Positions 20,703-31,435 of a stretch of 64,000 nt of DNA are shown here, piece by piece (the stretch's first letter is position 1; each line of letters starts with the position of its first letter). The notes under the pieces are model-generated. The model was given only the letters and a program-made list of their open reading frames with translations. It was not told the DNA's origin and searched no databases. This DNA is from Pratylenchus scribneri (Eukaryota; Nematoda; Chromadorea; Rhabditida; Pratylenchidae), in the NCBI GenBank assembly GCA_030063045.1, contig JAQSEB010000044.1, positions 248,001 to 312,000 on the forward strand, given 5' to 3'. The position numbers and the translations under genes are program-made.

Positions 20703-23700
20703 TTACAAATGAAAATTTTCATTATAAACTGGATATTTTTCATATTTTGAATTATAAATTCTATTCAAGTTATTTGGTTCATTTATTTCCTCTCGGCCAT
20801 AATGAGGCCCATTGATTGGGTCGGAGTAGGCAGACCAGCCAAATGGAAGAACTCGACCATCATCACGGACCACTCCTTTATTTATGATTGGCCGAGCCTT
20901 TTTAACCACTGGGACTGTGAAAATCTGGCATTCTTTTGTGACGCGAAAGTTTTTGTCCGGATAGTGACATTCAATAGGGGTGACTTTCTCCCCTCGAATA
21001 AAGCTGAGAATTTGAGCTTTCATATTATCATGGCTCAATTTATCTGCATTTTCGCAGTCGAGGGTGAAACCTAAAGGATAGATTAATCAATAATGAGTTT
21101 AAAAAACCTTTTGCCTTCGTTTCATATTCAACTTGTCCTGTGTTTTTGTTTAACATTTTGAGTGAATACAATTTGGGGGCTAGACAAATGTATTCCGTGA
21201 TAATGTGATCCGGATATTGATCTAAAATCGATTATGGTTTATTTTATACTGATATTACCTGTTAATTCGCCCAAGTGCCTTCCATCCTCTATTGGATCCC
21301 CCAATTCCGTTTCAAATTGATAAAAAATTGAGTCAGTGTCTTAAAATCTGATTCAGTGAATTTATTTCAAAAAATACCATAATAAAGGATGCGTGCATCT
21401 GGTCTCTTCATAACCTTCTGCATCGCATCCAAAAGTTTTAGCCTTGCCATAGATGTGGTCCTAAAAATCAAATTTATATTGCTCAGTTAATTTTACCATA
21501 AAGCCAAAATGATATTTGAGCAATCGTGCTCACGAACGAACTCTTCTTTAGTTTTATAGACTATCATCCACGTTCTCTCATTCACTTGATCAAATCTCTC
21601 AATTTTTATCTTTTTATTATTCAAATATTTCGCAATGGTGAGATCATCATTTGCATATACGGTCATAGAAAGGCGATTTCGCAAGGCGAAACGGCCCCAG
21701 AGGGAATTGAGTAACCTAAAAAAGAGAAAATAAGCGTGCCAATTTATTTCGAAATACAATTTGGCGATAAATTTCAGCCCAGGATTGCTTTGGACGTCAT
21801 CAATTGTAAATTGAATGCCATATTTTTTGGCAGCTTCCATTACATATTCTAATTTTGCATTTTCCCTTTCCTCCTCAGTAAGAGAGGGATCTGTTATTGA
21901 GGATGGCCAACCCTCAGCCTGATATTTCATTTTCATTATTGCCCTAATGAAGGGCTTGAAAAGCTCGGTGCTGTAGTCCTTGGAATAATCGCCATCCCAA
22001 ATATAAGAACGGTAATGGCGGATTACCCGATAGCTTTAATAGGGAAAATTGGATATGAATATTTGTTATCAATTTAAAAACCCTGCTTCCAAAGCTTTTT
22101 CCAACTCGGGCTTAGTATAGATGCCAAGGAAGCCTCTGGGCTGATCATCTGTGTGTGGGCAAGTATATCCGGGATCGTAAAGACCATCAATATATGTCCG
22201 AGAACATGCCCTTTAAGCTAATTTTAAATGAAACTCATTTCAATGTACCGGCAAAGACTAAAGAGTAATCGACAATCCTTCCCAGCAAAACGATTGGGAA
22301 GTACTGGAATGTCAATATGTCTTGGCGGGACAGCAAAACATTTAATAATTTGATGATAATAAGGGATGTCCTCAGGCTTGGTCCATAGAACATCTTGATC
22401 ATATGTTTCGGCTGTTGGATGGCCGATTGGATATTCCGCTTCAAAATTTCTAAATTCGACTTTTTTCCTAATTATTATGACATCTAAAAGCATACACTGA
22501 CGGGTACAAGCTCTTAAAATCTTTGACTTTTATAGTGGTGTTTGACCCATCTAAATTGCCCGGATAAAATTCTTGCTTTTGGTCACCAGGGGCATTGGCT
22601 ATAAGCCATTCAGGCCCAGTACGCCCGCCAACAAATGCATCTCTGAAAAATAGATTATGAAATAGCAAATTTTTTTACCTTAAATCGATTGGGCCTGTAT
22701 CTTGAAGATTATCCATGTAGGCTTGCATCTCAGGATCCTCTTCCATTTGTCTTTTGATACTAAAAAATGACTAGAAATGATATGAATTTGAAAGGCTCAC
22801 TCGCATTCCCAAATCACCCAAAGGTGCATTTTTTGGCGAATTTCTCGGTGCTTTTCCAAATCATTTTTCCAAATTTCTCCTACATTTCTTCGGCCCAGCG
22901 AATGCTCTTCTCTTATACCCTTATAACAACGAGGGCAAGCGTGCCAGAAGCTAAAATAATGACTAAATATTAATTTACCTGAACTTACCATCCGTTTATT
23001 TCAATGGCAATTGGGCCCCCATCTTTCTCATCTCGATCAATGAACCCATCCAATTTCCACTATTTCAAAATATACTCATTATAAGTTTACAGAATTACCT
23101 TTCCGATCTGTTTTTCACCTCCCTCGTCAGCAGATTGAATTTTAATTTTTAACTTATATTGAAGCCAATTGAGATGTTTTCTGGCCAATCCACTGGATCT
23201 TTCATGGTTTTCATAGCCTAATTGAGGAGTCAAAGCCAGCAAATTTTCCGGAACAAAAGTACGAAAGAATTTCATTGTTGCACCCTATTTTAATTTCTGT
23301 AAATATTAAAAAAACTAAATTTACGGAATAAGTAATTGAACGAGTGATGTCAATTCCAGTTGCATGCATGAATATCTCCCGCATTTTGACAAATCCATGT
23401 GCAAGTATTTCGACATCAGATTTGCAATAGGCTGCCAACTCTTCATTCAATTCAAATCTAAAAAATATTAAGACTAAAAAAATTTTTTAACTTACTCAGT
23501 ATCATAGTTGGCTTCATACCATACATCAAGTTTTTCAGCCTTTTTCCTCATCATTCCATTCCGACAATAGTCATTTTTGCTTGGTAAATGGGTCATCTTT
23601 TTATTAAGATTTTCGATCTAAATTTATCGATTTTATTAATTTAAAGAAAATAAAACTTTATTGTATTTGTATGGAAAAAATTGTTTGTCTTCAACTCCAT

Positions 23701-26646
23701 CAATTTGCAACTTAAAAGTTGCCACAAAAGATTCCAATTTTAAAGGAATAAGATGATAGCTGAAATATAGTTATTTTAAAATTTAAAATCTAACTTACCT
23801 GTCTCGAAAATAGGTTGGAGTGACTATGCCACGTCGGCGAACTTGAATTTGATAAAATCTCCTTCCTTGCATAATCACTTTGGGACAATAGCCCATTTCC
23901 AAAAGTTCAAAGTTGATTAAAACCTAAAAATAATTACTAAATTTAAGTTTTTGCCTTACATTGTCATATTTTTGCCCATAATGAGCATAGGCGAAAGTGG
24001 CGATTTCCCTTTTCACTCTTTTTTTCTTCTTTTCCTTTTCTTCAGCCAAATTTCTTTTCTTCTCCTCTTCCTCTATGGCTTTCTGTTCATCCCATGGAAC
24101 AATGCCTTGTTCCCTCATTCTTGCCTCTGATTCAGCCCATACTTTTTCAAGAATTTGCCGATCTGCCACTGAAATTGATGAGCATGACTGAGCCATCTGA
24201 GGAACATCTGTTTGCTCAATTCGTTCAAAAAATCCAGATTGAATGTATGGATTTGGTGGGCATTCTTCATCGGGCTCGATTTCGCTATCATCAATGAATT
24301 CCTCATCATCTAGGCCAGAATTTTCGGCCTCATCATCTAGGCCGGAATTTTCAGCCTCATCTGAATCCTCAGCTTCAAAATTAATGAATGCGTTTTGGCA
24401 TTTGCCCTTTTTGGTGGCTTTTCTTCGGCCATTTGTTTTAGATTTTTCAGAATCTAAATATGAACAATAAAAATATGTCAATTTAAAAATTACTTTTCTT
24501 TTTTTCTGTTGTTTTTTTCCAATATGTAAGGATCCATTCAACAAAGTCCTTTACAGGAGTTTGTGTAATGAATTTTACATCAACATCTTTTTTGTGAAAA
24601 TCGGCCATTCCCCATGCAAAATGGCGATAATTGCCACAAATTTGGCAATCTTTCTCAATAGGCTTATCCCAAATTTTTTTCCTTTCACAAATTGTGCAAA
24701 AAACCATCGCCGAGATAAAATTAACCTAAATAATTAATATTACATATTAAAAAATAATTACCTGATGCTGAAATCTAGAAATATTTGGCTTCGGTTGCAA
24801 ATCAGTTGTACTTTCAACATCATACATTACAAAGCGCCTTTCTGGCCCTTCCTCATAAACAAAAGGCTTGATAAAGCATGGACGAGGTCCATGGTAGCCT
24901 AAAAATTTATTAATTTAACAAAAAAGAAATTTACCTTTGCATCGTCTGCAGTAACGGTGCCCACATTTATGTTTATTCCCATTTTTTGTTTGGTCCTTGA
25001 CCATATATTTATCCCCGCAATCAGGACATCTGACATGTCTTTCACACACGCTTTTTGAAAGCCCGTTTCGGGTTTGTCTTGTTCTTAGGTGTTCATCGAA
25101 ACAGTCTTGTGAAACAAATGTCTTTTTGCACTCATTACAAAAGATTGGTTCAATCCCATCTGGCCGACAACCCCCAGAATGCTTTATTCCAAGCTGAAAA
25201 TAAAATATTCTAAAATTCATGATTTCTTTTTACTCTGCCACAATCGCGGCACTTGTAAGAGCAGTTCCAATCATGTTGAAAAACATTTTCTATAGGCATT
25301 AAACACTTTAAAAAAATTGAAGTGATTAAAAAAGATGAATAAAATTCACACCCCAAAATCATAAACTTTTGATTCTCCAAGCAATTTTCCAGGGTAGAAA
25401 ATCGGCTCATAATGACCGCCATTCTCCCTCTGTGTGTAGAGTACACACAATTCTTCTTGTTCATATTCTTCACTTTTATTGGCCCAGAAAGGCTAAAAAA
25501 AAAGTTTATAATAAACTTAAGCCTCTCTAAAAACGGAATTAAAAACCTTCAAATCGCCAAATTCGGCGAAAGCGTAAAGACGAAACATTTTTCCATGTAA
25601 GCCCCGGTAATATTCCCAAATCTTCTCTCCATATTCTTCTATTGAATAGGAATCCAGATTTCTTGGAATGGCACATGCTCTCATCAGACGAAAAACATCC
25701 GTCGCCTGACGTTTCAGATTATTTTTATAGCGATGAAATTGTTGATGGGTCATTATTGCTCTATTTCGCAGAATTTCGAAACTTTTGAACAAGCAAAAGT
25801 TGTCGTCATTATTAATCTCCATTATGGCACTTAAATTTATGTGATGCCTGAATTTGACGGGACCTCCAGAGCCAGGGTGCCTTTTTTGACGTTTCTTTCC
25901 GATTTTTGTTGTTTGCCATTCTTTTCCTTTTTTGAGTTCCATGGCTAAAATGTCGATGTCAAATGTTTGGGTTGTTATTGATTCCTTGTGGTGTTTCAAC
26001 ATCCCGGACTGATCGATTTTCATAAACCAGTTTAATAGGACATCGACAATATCTGATTTAATTGAGTGGACATGAAGATGTGTTGAATGTTCCATGATTT
26101 CCGAATTCAAGCCAATAATAAAATGCTGAGGTTTGAAACCTCTTTGGGCCACACTTTTTTGCAAACAATCAAACATTTTGGCGAAAATTGCATGGATTCT
26201 TTCTTCAGGGTAATTAAACTCGAGTTGTTCAACCAAAATGTTGAGCAGCAAGAAAATGCCCTTGATCCTTATTGCTGAAAATTTGTTTGTTATTATTAAA
26301 AGCATTAAAACCTTTATAAAAACGGCCGGCATCAGCCTCAGCTATATCCAGGCACTCCCACCCCGGTCCATCAAAGTCCTTTGGGTCAAGGGATGGGAGT
26401 TTTGATGATGTTGAAACAGGAAAAAGTAGCTGCCTTTTGGCTTTTGCCCGGTCCAATTTCCTTCTAACCTTTCCATGGCCAACTTGTACGAATTTTACCT
26501 AAAATTTGTTTAAAATATTAAAAATTGATTACCTTTGATGGCATTTTCGGTGTGGGTGGCCATTCTTCGTTGATCGTACACAATTCATCAAATTTTTCAC
26601 ATTCGTCAAGATTTTGAGGAGACAAAATAGGCATTTCGTAATCCAT
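20703..26646 (-). CDS. POLB: Protein-primed DNA polymerase B, about 25 exons
   Basis: Starts at 26646 and stops at 20703, with short introns throughout and an estimated 1,500-1,700 residues. The N-terminal part has Cys/His zinc-ribbon clusters (FCNECKKTF, RCPDCGDKY, CGHRYCRRCK, about 25140-24930). Exonuclease motifs are Exo I MYDVES (about 24815), Exo II AHYGQKYDN (about 23970), with Tyr where Asn is common, and Exo III YCKSDVEIL (about 23425). Polymerase motif A is DFKSLYPS (about 22520), motif B is LLNSLWGRF (about 21700), and motif C is YYG-DTDSIFY, split by an intron at about 21345-21375. An acidic insert lies between Exo I and Exo II. It replicates the element from terminal-protein primers. 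Confidence 0.9.
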
Positions 26647-26699
26647 TTTGAATTTTTCAATTTTAAATAATTTAAAAAATTTCTAAATATAGGTTTTAC

Positions 26700-26952
26700 T
26701 TATAAAAAATTATGAAATACAGAAAAATTTGGAAGAAAGTTGAGAAGGAAAAATGAATTTTATGAAATTAAGAAATCAATAAGAAATGACATAAAAATAT
26801 TAAATTACGAAATACACAATGAAAAAGCCCCTTATCAACATTGAACTTTGTATTTTGTACCCTTTTCAGTGTGGTACTTTGTAGTTTGTATCCATGATTA
26901 CCGTATATTCGACACTTTTATTACCAAAACCATATATTACTAAAACTACTGT
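26700..26952. other. AT-rich spacer upstream of polymerase gene
   Basis: No gene seen. It holds the presumed 5' flank and promoter of the polymerase gene and two similar phrases (ACTTTGTATTTTGTACCC and ACTTTGTAGTTTGTATCC near 26846-26901). Confidence 0.5.
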
Positions 26953-27510
26953 ATGGAATGGGTAGGTTTTGGCCAAATCTATGGGCTAGACAGATTTTGT
27001 CTAAATCTATGGGCTTGGCAGGTTTTGGCCATATCTATTGGCTGGGTAGATTTGGCCAAATCTATGGGCTGGGTTGGGCTAGACAGATTTTGTCTAAATC
27101 TATGGGCTTGGCAGGATTTGGCCATATCTATTGGCTGGGTAGATTTGGCCAAATCTATGGGCTGGGTTGGGCTAGACAGGTTTTGTCTAAATCTATGGGC
27201 TTGGCAGGTTTTGGCCATATCTATTGGCTGGGTAGATTTGGCCAAATCTGGGCTAGACAGATTTTTGCCATATCTACTGGCTGGGCAAATTTTGGCCAAC
27301 TCTATGGGCTGGGCAGATTTTTGCCATATCTACTGGCTGGGCAAATTTTGGCCAACTCTATGGGCTGGGCAGATTTGGCCAAATCTATGGGCTTGATAGG
27401 TTTTGGCCAAATTTACTGGTTGGGCTGGGCTAGAGAGGTTTTGGCCCAACTATGGGCAGGACTGATTAGGTTTTTTGAACTCTATGGGCTAGGCTGGATA
27501 GGTTTTCTGA
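26953..27510. repeat. 93-bp minisatellite, open in several frames
   Basis: AGACAG(A/G)TTTTGTC recurs at 26988, 27081 and 27174, a 93-bp period. Sub-units of about 24-30 bp based on GGGCTGGGCAGATTTTGGCC continue in degenerate form to about 27510. As 93 is divisible by 3, long repetitive frames appear on both strands (WAWQVLAISIGWVDLAKSMG type). These are a by-product of the period and not evidence of a gene. Confidence 0.88.
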
Positions 27511-28165
27511 CCAAAGCAAAAATACTTACGTAATAAGCAATAAGCACCTCAAGAAAATGACCAGAGTATGAATTCCAGTTAATCAAATTCAAAAGAGAAA
27601 ATTAAGGAAATAAAATTTAATAAATTATTAAACGAAAATAATATCAATTTCCAAGATCAAAGTACACTCAAAATGAATTTGCTTCCGAAAATTGCAAAAA
27701 ATTGTCTTGTGATTAAACCGGTACAATTTGGTGACAGCAATAATCTATTTGTGGTCAAAAAAATGAACAAAAAAAACTTGTTTTGATCATTTTTGATTGA
27801 CCACAAATAGATAATTGCGGTCAACAATTTGTACGGTTTGCAAAAAATTTACGGAGAAAAGAGCAGGGGGAGGGGTCTGGCATGTTGACATTTTAGAAAT
27901 TGGAAGGGAAGCTGATAAAAATGGAAATTGGGGAAGCGAGGGGAGGGGTGGGGGTAAGGGGCAACATGTGAATAAAGATCAAATTGGATCAAGTTAATGG
28001 GAGGAGCTTTTACTGAATATTAAGAGAGAAAATTGGCGGGATTTTGGAAAGTGATGGGCGGAATCGTTAGAAAAGAGGATATAAAAGATATGTTAATTTG
28101 ATTAATTTATTACAATTTCCCAGCCCTCTCCCTACCCTCTCAATTCATTAACAACATCATAAAAA
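27511..28165. other. Spacer with long imperfect hairpin
   Basis: No gene seen. The main structure is an inverted repeat at 27723-27832, with arms of about 36-39 bp (core TCTATTTGTGGTCAA paired with TTGACCACAAATAGA) around an A-rich loop of about 40 bp. A G-rich tract (27860-27965) follows, then the likely promoter of the gene at 28166. Confidence 0.65.
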
Positions 28166-29400
28166 ATGGCAATTTATGCATATCCTTTATTTTACGAGAA
28201 TTTTCATGATTTCGTACATATGTATTGGGAGGCGGCCGAACAAGATTGCCAACTCCGAATACTCTCCAAAACTAAATATATCACAGTCCAAGGCCTGAAA
28301 CATTTCCTTGCATCGGATGTACAAATGTTCCGTTATCCGGTTTATATCACCAAATATTTTGGGCCAATGATCGGAGGCCCTCAGCTCATTGTGAATGTTT
28401 TTGGTAAAAATTTTATTGTTTTTAAAAAAATTAATTTTTTTATTATTTAAGAAACAATCCCACAAGACATAATGGCCAGCATGTTTCACGGATGCACTGA
28501 TGCGATAATTTTGGATCATGGACAACAAGGGGTGGATCAATTGCGAGAAATGTCCATTCCGCCGGCCACACCTCCTTATTCGCCTGCATTCAGCCCATCA
28601 CCCATTGTCAGCCCATTGGAGGAGGTAGACGATTTAAAATTTACTTTATTAATTTTAAAATTATTGATCAATTTCTTTCTAATTTTTTAATTTTCAGTCG
28701 CCTCTCAGTCCGTCAATTTTGTCCGAATATCCGGAAGAAGAAAATGGGGCCCCCAATTTGGCATTGGCAATGGATGCAATTGAAGTGAAACAGGAAATCA
28801 ATGAAGAGGTAAAATTATATAAAATTTACAAATTTATATAAAATTTAAAATAAATTAATCAATTTTTATTATTTCTTAAATCAATTTTGTTTATTTTAGC
28901 CAGTCGGAGAAAACCAGGAAAATATTGCCCCATTGGCTGATGGAATGGATTTTGAAGGTAAAAATTATTTCCTTATATTTGAAACAAATTTGCATTTTTC
29001 AGGTATGGACATTGGGCAACAAAATGGAGTCAATAATGTGGTTTTAGCTGGTGCCGAAGGTAAAAATTATTTCCTTAGATTTGAAACAAATTGCCATTTA
29101 CAGGTGTGGACATTGGGCAACAAAATGGACTCAACAATGTGGTTTTAGCTGGTTCCGAAGGTAAAAATTATTTCCTTAGATTTTTTTAAAAATTTCCATT
29201 TTTATAGATGCTGGCATTGGGCAAGGAATGGGCCAATTACGCCGGAGCAGCCGTCTACAAAAACGTGGGCCAATAAAGGTAAATATCACTAATTTATCAA
29301 TTTATATTGAATTCGAAAAATTTAGTTCATTGGCCGCCGAGGAAAATTAGCCGGTGTGGGAGTATGGTGTAAAAAGTGCCGCGCCAATTGCCAAAAATGA
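28166..29400 (+). CDS. Unrecognised 279-aa Polinton protein with tandemly duplicated exon and basic C terminus
   Basis: Exons 28166-28403, 28452-28624, 28698-28808, 28900-28957, 29003-29059, 29104-29160, 29208-29278 and 29326-29400 all join in phase. The N-terminal domain (about 1-110) is globular; then come a Ser/Pro-rich SPAFSPSPIVSPLEE segment, an acidic helix (VKQEINEE resembles a SUMO site), two near-copies of a 19-residue module (DIGQQNGVNNVVLAGAE), and a basic end with RRSSRLQKRG and a VWCKKCRANC Cys cluster. Exons 5 and 6, with their introns, are a recent tandem duplication. A nuclear regulator is a guess. It stands alone near the right TIR. Confidence 0.65.
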
Positions 29401-29888
29401 TTATAAAGTGAGCGAAGTGAATTTGGAAGAATAAAATGAATTTTTTTGGATGAATTTTTTGGGAAAAAAACAATTTAAAATCAAAATTAAAATCAATTTT
29501 TAATCAGTTCAAAAATTTTAATCTCGATAAATTATTTTTAATTTTGTTCCAAATTTTTAAATATCCATTTTTCTATATTAATTCCCTCATTTTACTTCAT
29601 TTTGGACCAATTTGCCTCAGACCAAGCAAATTAGTAAATAATCAATTTTATTCTTATCGCGTTGAGTCCTTCCTCCAAACTAATTTTCATGGAAATAATA
29701 TTTTCCAATTTACATCACTTTATTTTGATTGATTTTATTCCACCTAATTAGATTTTTCGGTTAATAAGATGAATTCTTCCTTTTTTACCCCAATTTAATT
29801 CCTCATAGTTGGTCTGTTTTTGCCCCAAAATTCCGACTATTTGCCCACATTTAATTCCGCTTGTTTTATTTGCCCCAAAATAATTCCG
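29401..29888. other. AT-rich spacer to right TIR
   Basis: No gene seen. Near its right edge (about 29815-29888) degenerate CGGAATT units resemble the array at the inner edge of the left TIR. Confidence 0.5.
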
Positions 29889-30265
29889 CCTAGATGCCCC
29901 GATTCAATTTCGCCTATTTGCCCCCAAAATAATTCCGCCTGTTTTATTTGCCCCGATTCAATTCCGCCTATTTTTGCTTTTTTCCCTCAATTTTAATCCG
30001 CCATTTTTATTTAATTCAATTTATTTCCTTCCCCCAATTTTATTCCATCATTTTTGCCTTTAGGCATTTTTAAATCCACTCCTTATCTCCGCGGAATTAT
30101 AGGCTGGCGGACCCTTCTCCCAAGTCCCCATCATAGGCCATAGGCAGAGGTTGGCGGACCCCTCCACCCATTCCCAAATTCCCATGAATGGCCGCTGACC
30201 ACAGTAATCTGGCGGGTTTCGACTACGGTAGAAACCCGTCAGATTATATGATGGATGGTCGTCGT
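29889..30265 (-). repeat. Polinton right terminal inverted repeat
   Basis: Reverse complement of 5699-6075 with only scattered differences, for example a one-base difference in the G-run of the inner part and an extra ACG at the outermost end. Near-identity of the two arms implies recent insertion or ongoing homogenisation during replication. Confidence 0.9.
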
Positions 30266-30271
30266 TTTATA
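30266..30271. repeat. Target site duplication TTTATA (right)
   Basis: Partner of 5693-5698. Removing the Polinton and one copy restores the reading MKIILFILIIFI joined to NIFENMAVGEDG, matching the paralogous exon at 34203. Confidence 0.9.
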
Positions 30272-30303
30272 AAAATAATTAAAATAAATAGAATTATTTT
30301 CAT
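30266..30303 (-). pseudogene. FLYWCH/C2H2 gene copy A, 5' end (signal-peptide start, severed by Polinton)
   Basis: The ATG at 30303 begins MKIILFILIIFI, which aligns to the signal peptide of copy B (MKTIIFILIIFV) before running into the Polinton end. The rest of the exon continues at 5698 on the same strand, 24.6 kb away. Confidence 0.8.
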
Positions 30304-30309
30304 TTTTTT

Positions 30310-31430
30310 TTTCTAAAATAATGTTAATTAATTTAATTTAATAATATACATATAATGAAATTGAATCAAAATATGAATGTAAAATATTTTCGATTTAATC
30401 AATATTTGAATGAAAATTGGAGCCACAATTCTGCGCGTTCTCTATATTTTAAAATGCCTCAAAGCAATGAAATTCAGAGAGAGTCCCTCAAAAAAGGTTT
30501 TGTCGATAAATCAATCATCCGTTCATCCAAAAATACACTCCAATTCCAATTTATTTTCTCAATGCCTCTCAATTTATCCTCCAAATGCCGAAACCCTATA
30601 CAAATCTCACATTCGCCCTTCATTCAATGCCACTCTACCCAATGCGCCACCAATCATAATAAATCAGCCGTATGCCGTAAATAATTTATGATTTATATAT
30701 GTCGATCAGTCAATTTCATTTAATTTAAAATTATTATTTTTTTTTTTTGATTTTAAAATATTTTCAATCAATTCCTACATTCATTGGATTCTACTCAATA
30801 TGATGAACATTCTGAGCCCAAGATTAATTAATTTAAATTACATAGGAACCAAGTTTTTACAAAATTAATAAAACTGTTAATTTAATTTTTTACTAAATAA
30901 TTAAGCCAAATGAACTAGTCAATCAATTCCCTTAATTGGATTTATTTTAGTAAAGATCAACATAATTTTTAAAATTTCTGCTTAATATTTAAAATTGATA
31001 CTTTTTGGCCATAGTTTTATGGCCAAATATCAACAAATAAATGAATGAAATTTTGATTGAGAGAAAATTATTTCAAAAATTTTTGCAACTAACTTGATTG
31101 GATAATAAAAAATAAAATTTCGAATGTAATAATTTATGTCAGAAAATAGAAATTTGATTAAAATGATAATAGGAAATATAGGGGATATATATGGGAAGGA
31201 ACAGCCAAATAAAATATCGAATATAAAATTCGATCAATTAAAATTAAAATCGAAAATTTGTATTTTTTCACGGAAATAGAATTTAAAAAAACGGGTAGAA
31301 TTTTTGTAAATTTATTGAAATTGTTTTGAAATGAATATTCTGTTTAAAAACCACAAATGAATGAGCAAGATTTCATTTTTCTAAATGATTTCTGCAAATT
31401 CCGCAAATGGCTGAATGGGCTAGTGATTGT
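30310..31430. other. AT-rich intergenic region between zinc-finger gene copies
   Basis: Very AT-rich with no convincing exon. Two overlapping plus-strand frames at 30355-30691 lack domain signals and are rejected. It presumably contains the promoter of copy A and the 3' flank of copy B. Confidence 0.5.
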
Positions 31431-31435
31431 GCGGG

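Larger units (their letters stand above)
5699..30265. mobile_element. Polinton/Maverick, complete, 24,567 bp
   Basis: The ends are ACGACCATCC at 5699 and its reverse complement at 30265; the right end carries one extra ACG triplet. Near-identical inverted repeats of about 375 bp and a perfect 6-bp TTTATA duplication delimit the element. It encodes every Polinton hallmark: retrovirus-type integrase with chromodomain, FtsK/HerA-type packaging ATPase, adenain-like cysteine protease, major and minor capsid proteins and protein-primed polymerase B, all with intact frames after splicing. The element is a virus-like DNA transposon thought to replicate as a protein-primed linear genome. It interrupts the signal-peptide exon of a host zinc-finger gene. 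Confidence 0.95.

Noticed and set aside
26953..27533. Long overlapping frames of 106-191 codons on both strands with a repeating peptide
   Set aside because: They follow from a 93-bp minisatellite whose period is a multiple of three. No domain, start context or splice support.
30355..30691. Overlapping plus frames of about 100 codons right of the Polinton
   Set aside because: No domain, no splice partners, AT-rich intergenic composition.
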